64,000 nucleotides of DNA from Patiria pectinifera. Its lineage: Eukaryota; Echinodermata; Asteroidea; Valvatida; Asterinidae. Positions within the stretch are counted from its first letter, which is position 1, and every line of letters starts with the position of its first letter. Under the pieces are notes generated by a model that did not search any database, was not told the DNA's origin, and saw only the letters and a list, made by a program, of their open reading frames with translations. The translations under genes and the position numbers were made by a program. Location: the NCBI GenBank assembly GCA_029964075.1, contig CM057136.1, positions 4,340,001 through 4,404,000 on the forward strand, written 5' to 3'. Positions 62,520-64,000 of the stretch are shown here, in pieces.

Positions 62520-63420
62520 AAAAATTGTGCACTTTTGCATAAAAGCGTGAAACTTGGCACAGATGTTTATATTCATGCGAGAAAATGTTTTAGATGTGGA
62601 GCCGTCGCAAATTTACCTTTTTAGGGGCGTGGCATCCATTTAAAAAAAGGGGGCGGGACTTGTCGTGCCCGCAGTGAAAATGGTTTTTCCCACTTGTTAC
62701 AAAAGCAGGAAACTTCATAAAGACATAATTATATAGATTATTAGTGTTTTCCAGATGTGGAGCCACCACAAAAGTACCTTTTTGGGGGCGTGGCAGCCAT
62801 TAAAAGAAAAGGGGGCGGGGTTTTCATCATGCCCACCCTGGAAATATTGTTCTCACACTCATAGAGAAATGGAACTTTCCACAAACATTGACATTCATGA
62901 GCACAAAAAAAATTCCAGATGTGGAGCCATCTCGAACACACCCTTTTAGGGGCGTGGCAACCATATAAGAAAAGGGGGGTGGGGTTTTCATTTTGCCCAC
63001 CCTGGAAATATTGTTCCCACACTCATAGAGAAATGGAACTTTCCATAAACATTGACATTCATGAGAAAAAAAATTCCAGATGTGGAGCCATCGCGAACAC
63101 ACCCTTTTAGGGGCGTGGCAGCCATATTGATAAAAAGGGGCGGGGTTCTCATTATGCCCAACATGGGAAAAATGTGCCCACATCTCATAAACGAATGAAG
63201 CTATTCCTGCAGACATTAATATTCACGAGCAAAAAGTCACACGTGGAGCCATCGTAAACACACCCTTTTAGGGGCGTGGCAGCCATAATAAAATGGGGGG
63301 GGGGGTAGTCGTGATGCCCCTATAAAAAAAAGTTGTGCCTACCTTTCATAAATGGATTAAATTCCACTAGGACAATATATTCATAAAAATCTTCTTTTTT
63401 TATAAATGTGAAGCCATCAC
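62520..63420. repeat. Minisatellite of about 160 bp, five to six diverging units
   Basis: Each unit contains 'gatgtggagccatc', 'ttttaggggcgtggcagcca', 'ggggcggggtt' and a 'cccac-ctcata' phrase. The central two units are the most similar; outer ones decay, the last near 63400. Long minus-strand frames here are products of the repeat. From 63421 to 64000 I see nothing further. Confidence 0.9.
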
Positions 63421-64000
63421 GCGTCCATTTTTAAAATGGGGGGTGCTACTAATCAATATGCACAACGTGGAAAATTTTGACCGCTTTTTATATAATAACA
63501 TCCACCCCATATAGCTGTTTAATGTGTTGGAGTAGGGCCGCCTTTATAGTTGGAAGTTACTGTTGGCAAACCCTTTGTTTTCTTTCACTATGCATTCTTG
63601 CATATTAACCTAGTTACTGTTAACCTTTCAACTGCAGCAATATCTGAATTGGGGTATAAACTGGGGTGCCTTAGTTAGTCCTGGAAAGACTAGAGTTACT
63701 CCTCCAAATACATTGTTTCCCCTGCCTTTTTTCTGACAGACCAAAAAGGGTTGTGTGGTGGGGGTACACAGATTCATTGAATGTGAAGTCATAGTGGACG
63801 TGTCCACCACTTTGTTAGGCGAGTACATCGTGTTGTTACCCAATCTGCTGTCAATGCGGCGCAACGGGTAGGGGGTAGGGGGATTTTACACTCCCCGAAA
63901 AAGGATTTCCATGGCCCTTAAATGTTAAACGTTAGAGTTTAGGGCTGCCACTGTGTGCTGTGTATTTGTAATTATGAAATCACTCTGGAATTTAGATGTG

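Noticed and set aside
62741-63216. Minus-strand frames of 93-129 codons
   Set aside because: The peptides are internally repetitive, mirroring the minisatellite unit.
62520-63420. CRISPR-like array
   Set aside because: Units of about 160 bp with decaying identity and no constant repeat/unique spacer alternation; eukaryotic context.

Overview
The window is animal genomic DNA: AT-rich, with spliceosomal introns, AATAAA-type signals and dense transposon remnants (hAT- and mariner-type MITEs, CR1/Jockey-group, L1-like and RTE-type non-LTR elements, a Ty3/gypsy element, a Penelope fragment, a tRNA-derived SINE head). The mix fits a marine invertebrate, perhaps an echinoderm or hemichordate, but the sequence alone does not fix the phylum.

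The host genes form one family: a minus-strand tandem array of five paralogues between 57507 and 6314. Each complete gene has four coding exons with conserved splice sites and phases (1, 1, 0) and encodes 243-245 residues. The protein looks like two fused ABM-type (antibiotic biosynthesis monooxygenase; dimeric alpha/beta barrel) domains: exons 1-2 make the first, exons 3-4 the second. Copies 2 (21483-13246), 3 (36436-29001), 4 (51300-40427) and 5 (57507-54655) are open throughout. Copy 1 (6983-6314) keeps only exons 3 and 4, both intact, and is cut off by the 3' end of a CR1-like retroelement. A block resembling a shared promoter lies 80-200 bp upstream of the four complete genes.

Layout from left to right: 1-4300 holds low-copy sequence, short repeats and one exon-like frame with an internal stop; 4343-7446 is a duplicated unit carrying truncated copy 1 and a hAT MITE; 7447-12237 is a nearly full-length CR1-like element with its own insertion; 12238-21630 is copy 2; 22325-26545 is a decayed Ty3/gypsy element; 26691-37200 holds local repeats, copy 3 and a Penelope fragment; 38435-51500 holds a hAT element and copy 4, whose introns carry nested MITEs, palindromes, an RTE retroelement and a foldback element; 51655-54020 holds a second foldback copy and a hAT remnant; 54655-57655 is copy 5; 58247-64000 is MITEs, minisatellites and one exon-like frame.

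Because the paralogues retain alignable introns and flanks, several insertions can be checked against empty sites in sister copies inside this window (hAT at 4500 and 28467, nested elements at 40926/41131, a SINE-headed insertion at 56154). Expressed together, the genes would supply closely related cytosolic small enzymes or ligand-binding proteins; the substrate is unknown.
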